Of a DNA stretch of 6,702 nt, positions 5,760-6,702 are shown one piece after another. Source of the DNA: Candidatus Omnitrophota bacterium (GTDB taxonomy: Bacteria > Ratteibacteria > UBA8468 > B48-G9 > DTJG01); assembly GCA_023485205.1 (NCBI GenBank), contig JAMCZX010000023.1, forward strand, positions 1 to 6,702, given 5' to 3'. The notes under the pieces are model-generated. The model saw nothing but the letters and a program-made list of their open reading frames with translations, had not been told where the DNA came from and did not search any database. The translations under genes and the position numbers were made by a program. Numbering within the stretch: the stretch's first letter is position 1; the number at the start of each line of letters is the position of its first letter.

Positions 5760-6702
5760 TTAATTTATACTTTCTATTTTTTCTTTCTTTGTAGTTCTTA
5801 AAGTATTTATAATATTTTGTGGAATTCTGGCTTTTATAAGTTCTTCTTCCGGAAATATATCTGAAAATCTGGTAAGAATATCCAGGATAATTTTTTTTCT
5901 TTTTTCCCCTACACCAGCAATATTTTCTATATATGAGTATGTAATCTGTTTTTTCCTTAATTTTAGATGATAAGATAAAGCAAAATGATGTGCCTGGTCT
6001 CTTATTTGTTGAATCAGATGAAGTTGGGGGGAATCTTTGGGGAGAATAATCGGCGCCCTGTCTTTTTCTGTATAAATAATTTCTTCTTTTTTGGCAATTG
6101 AAATTACTGGAATAGTAATTTTTATTTCTTTAAGAATAGTAACTGCACTCATTAATTGTCCTTTTCCTCCATCTATAAGAATTAAATCAGGTCTGTTTTC
6201 TTTTGTAATCTTTTCAAATCGTCTTTTTAAAACCTCTTTTAACATCTGATAATCATCAATTCCTTCAACAGTTTTTATCCTGAACCTTTGATATTTTTCT
6301 TTTATTGGAATTCCACCTATAAAAACCACTTTACTTCCTGTTGCCAAATCTCCTCCAAGATTTGAAATATCATAACCCTCAATAACAACAGGTATCTTAT
6401 CAATCTTTAAAATATTTGCTAAATTAGATAAGACATTTGTTTTTTGATATTCAATAAGTTCTTCTTCTTTTCTCCATGGAATTCTTTTTTCCATTTTTTC
6501 AAGTAATGTAATTCTTTCAGAAATTATTTTTGCTTCTTCAAAATCCCATTTTTGTATATATTCCTGCAATTCCTTTTTTAATTTTTTTATATATTTTCTA
6601 TATTCTCCTGAAAAAAATTTTTTTATCCCTTCAATTATTTCTTTATATTTTTCAATTTCCACCTTACCGGTACAGGGTCCTGCACATTTTTTAATATAAA
6701 AA
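5760..6702 (-). CDS. uvrC: UvrABC nucleotide-excision repair nuclease subunit C, C-terminal part (5' end outside window)
   Basis: The minus-strand frame is open to the right edge, so the gene is cut by the window; 313 residues are visible. The first visible residues FYIKKCAGPCTGK match the Cys-rich element after the GIY-YIG domain (K-C-x3-C), whose Cys pair is reported to help bind a 4Fe-4S cluster in E. coli UvrC. A UVR motif follows (about 40-73, DFEEAK...), then the RNase H-like endonuclease domain for 5' incision: YDISN with catalytic Asp111, DDY (149-151), LILIDGGKGQL with Asp177, and RDQAHHFA with His238. A helix-hairpin-helix (IENIAGVGEKRKK, about 258-270) follows. Only about 40 residues separate the UVR motif from the catalytic Asp, against about 160 in E. 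coli, and the second helix-hairpin-helix looks degraded. All nuclease residues remain, so it is probably active. The GTG at 6662 is internal, not the start. Confidence 0.94.
   Translation of the reverse strand, partial: FYIKKCAGPCTGKVEIEKYKEIIEGIKKFFSGEYRKYIKKLKKELQEYIQKWDFEEAKIISERITLLEKMEKRIPWRKEEELIEYQKTNVLSNLANILKIDKIPVVIEGYDISNLGGDLATGSKVVFIGGIPIKEKYQRFRIKTVEGIDDYQMLKEVLKRRFEKITKENRPDLILIDGGKGQLMSAVTILKEIKITIPVISIAKKEEIIYTEKDRAPIILPKDSPQLHLIQQIRDQAHHFALSYHLKLRKKQITYSYIENIAGVGEKRKKIILDILTRFSDIFPEEELIKARIPQNIINTLRTTKKEKIESIN

Noticed and set aside
6660..6662. GTG at 6662 as the true start of uvrC
   Set aside because: The frame continues to the window edge and encodes the K-C-x3-C element typical of the middle of UvrC, so the GTG codes for an internal Val.

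Overview
The window is strongly AT-rich bacterial DNA with dense, short-spaced genes. It holds nine protein-coding genes, of which murD (left edge) and uvrC (right edge) are cut by the window. Peptidoglycan genes (murD, ftsW) show a walled bacterium. The FprA-type flavodiiron protein, ferritin-like diiron protein and WrbA point to an anaerobe that must cope with oxygen. The non-HemE uroporphyrinogen-decarboxylase-like protein is of a kind I associate with Omnitrophota, Ratteibacteria, Lentisphaerae and Planctomycetes metagenomes. That lineage is a low-confidence inference; nothing here fixes the taxon.

Layout. Positions 1-1600 (+): the C-terminal part of murD, overlapped by a complete ftsW, a fragment of the dcw cell-wall/division cluster. 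The usual next gene, murG, is absent. Instead a UROD-superfamily gene lies tail-to-tail (1619-2701, -). Positions 2702-2886 are a divergent, very AT-rich intergenic region with a plausible promoter on each strand, an 18-bp perfect palindrome and a short direct repeat. Positions 2887-5756 (+) look like one operon of five genes: a 41-aa Cys-rich peptide with a bacterial-metallothionein-like Cys pattern, a DUF488 (YeaO-like) protein, a ferritin-like diiron protein, WrbA and an FprA-type flavodiiron protein. Positions 5760-6702 (-) hold the C-terminal part of uvrC, ending 3 bp from the fprA stop.

How the genes work together. MurD and FtsW serve consecutive stages of wall synthesis: muramyl-peptide building in the cytoplasm, then septal glycan polymerisation. 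The five-gene operon reads as an oxygen/peroxide/metal stress module. The flavodiiron protein would reduce O2 (or NO) to water (or N2O), the ferritin-like protein would handle peroxide or iron, WrbA would reduce quinones by two electrons, and the Cys-rich peptide would bind soft metals. No rubredoxin or NADH:rubredoxin reductase is encoded here, so the electron donor must come from elsewhere or from an unrecognised partner.

Main points for a second look: the metallothionein-like first gene of the operon; a UvrC that seems to lack about 120 residues between its UVR motif and nuclease domain; a UROD-like enzyme in which the His-x-Cys...Cys metal site of corrinoid methyltransferases appears replaced by Asp-x-Asp...His; and the palindrome between the divergent promoters. 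I saw no tRNA, rRNA, CRISPR array, insertion sequence or convincing intrinsic terminator.
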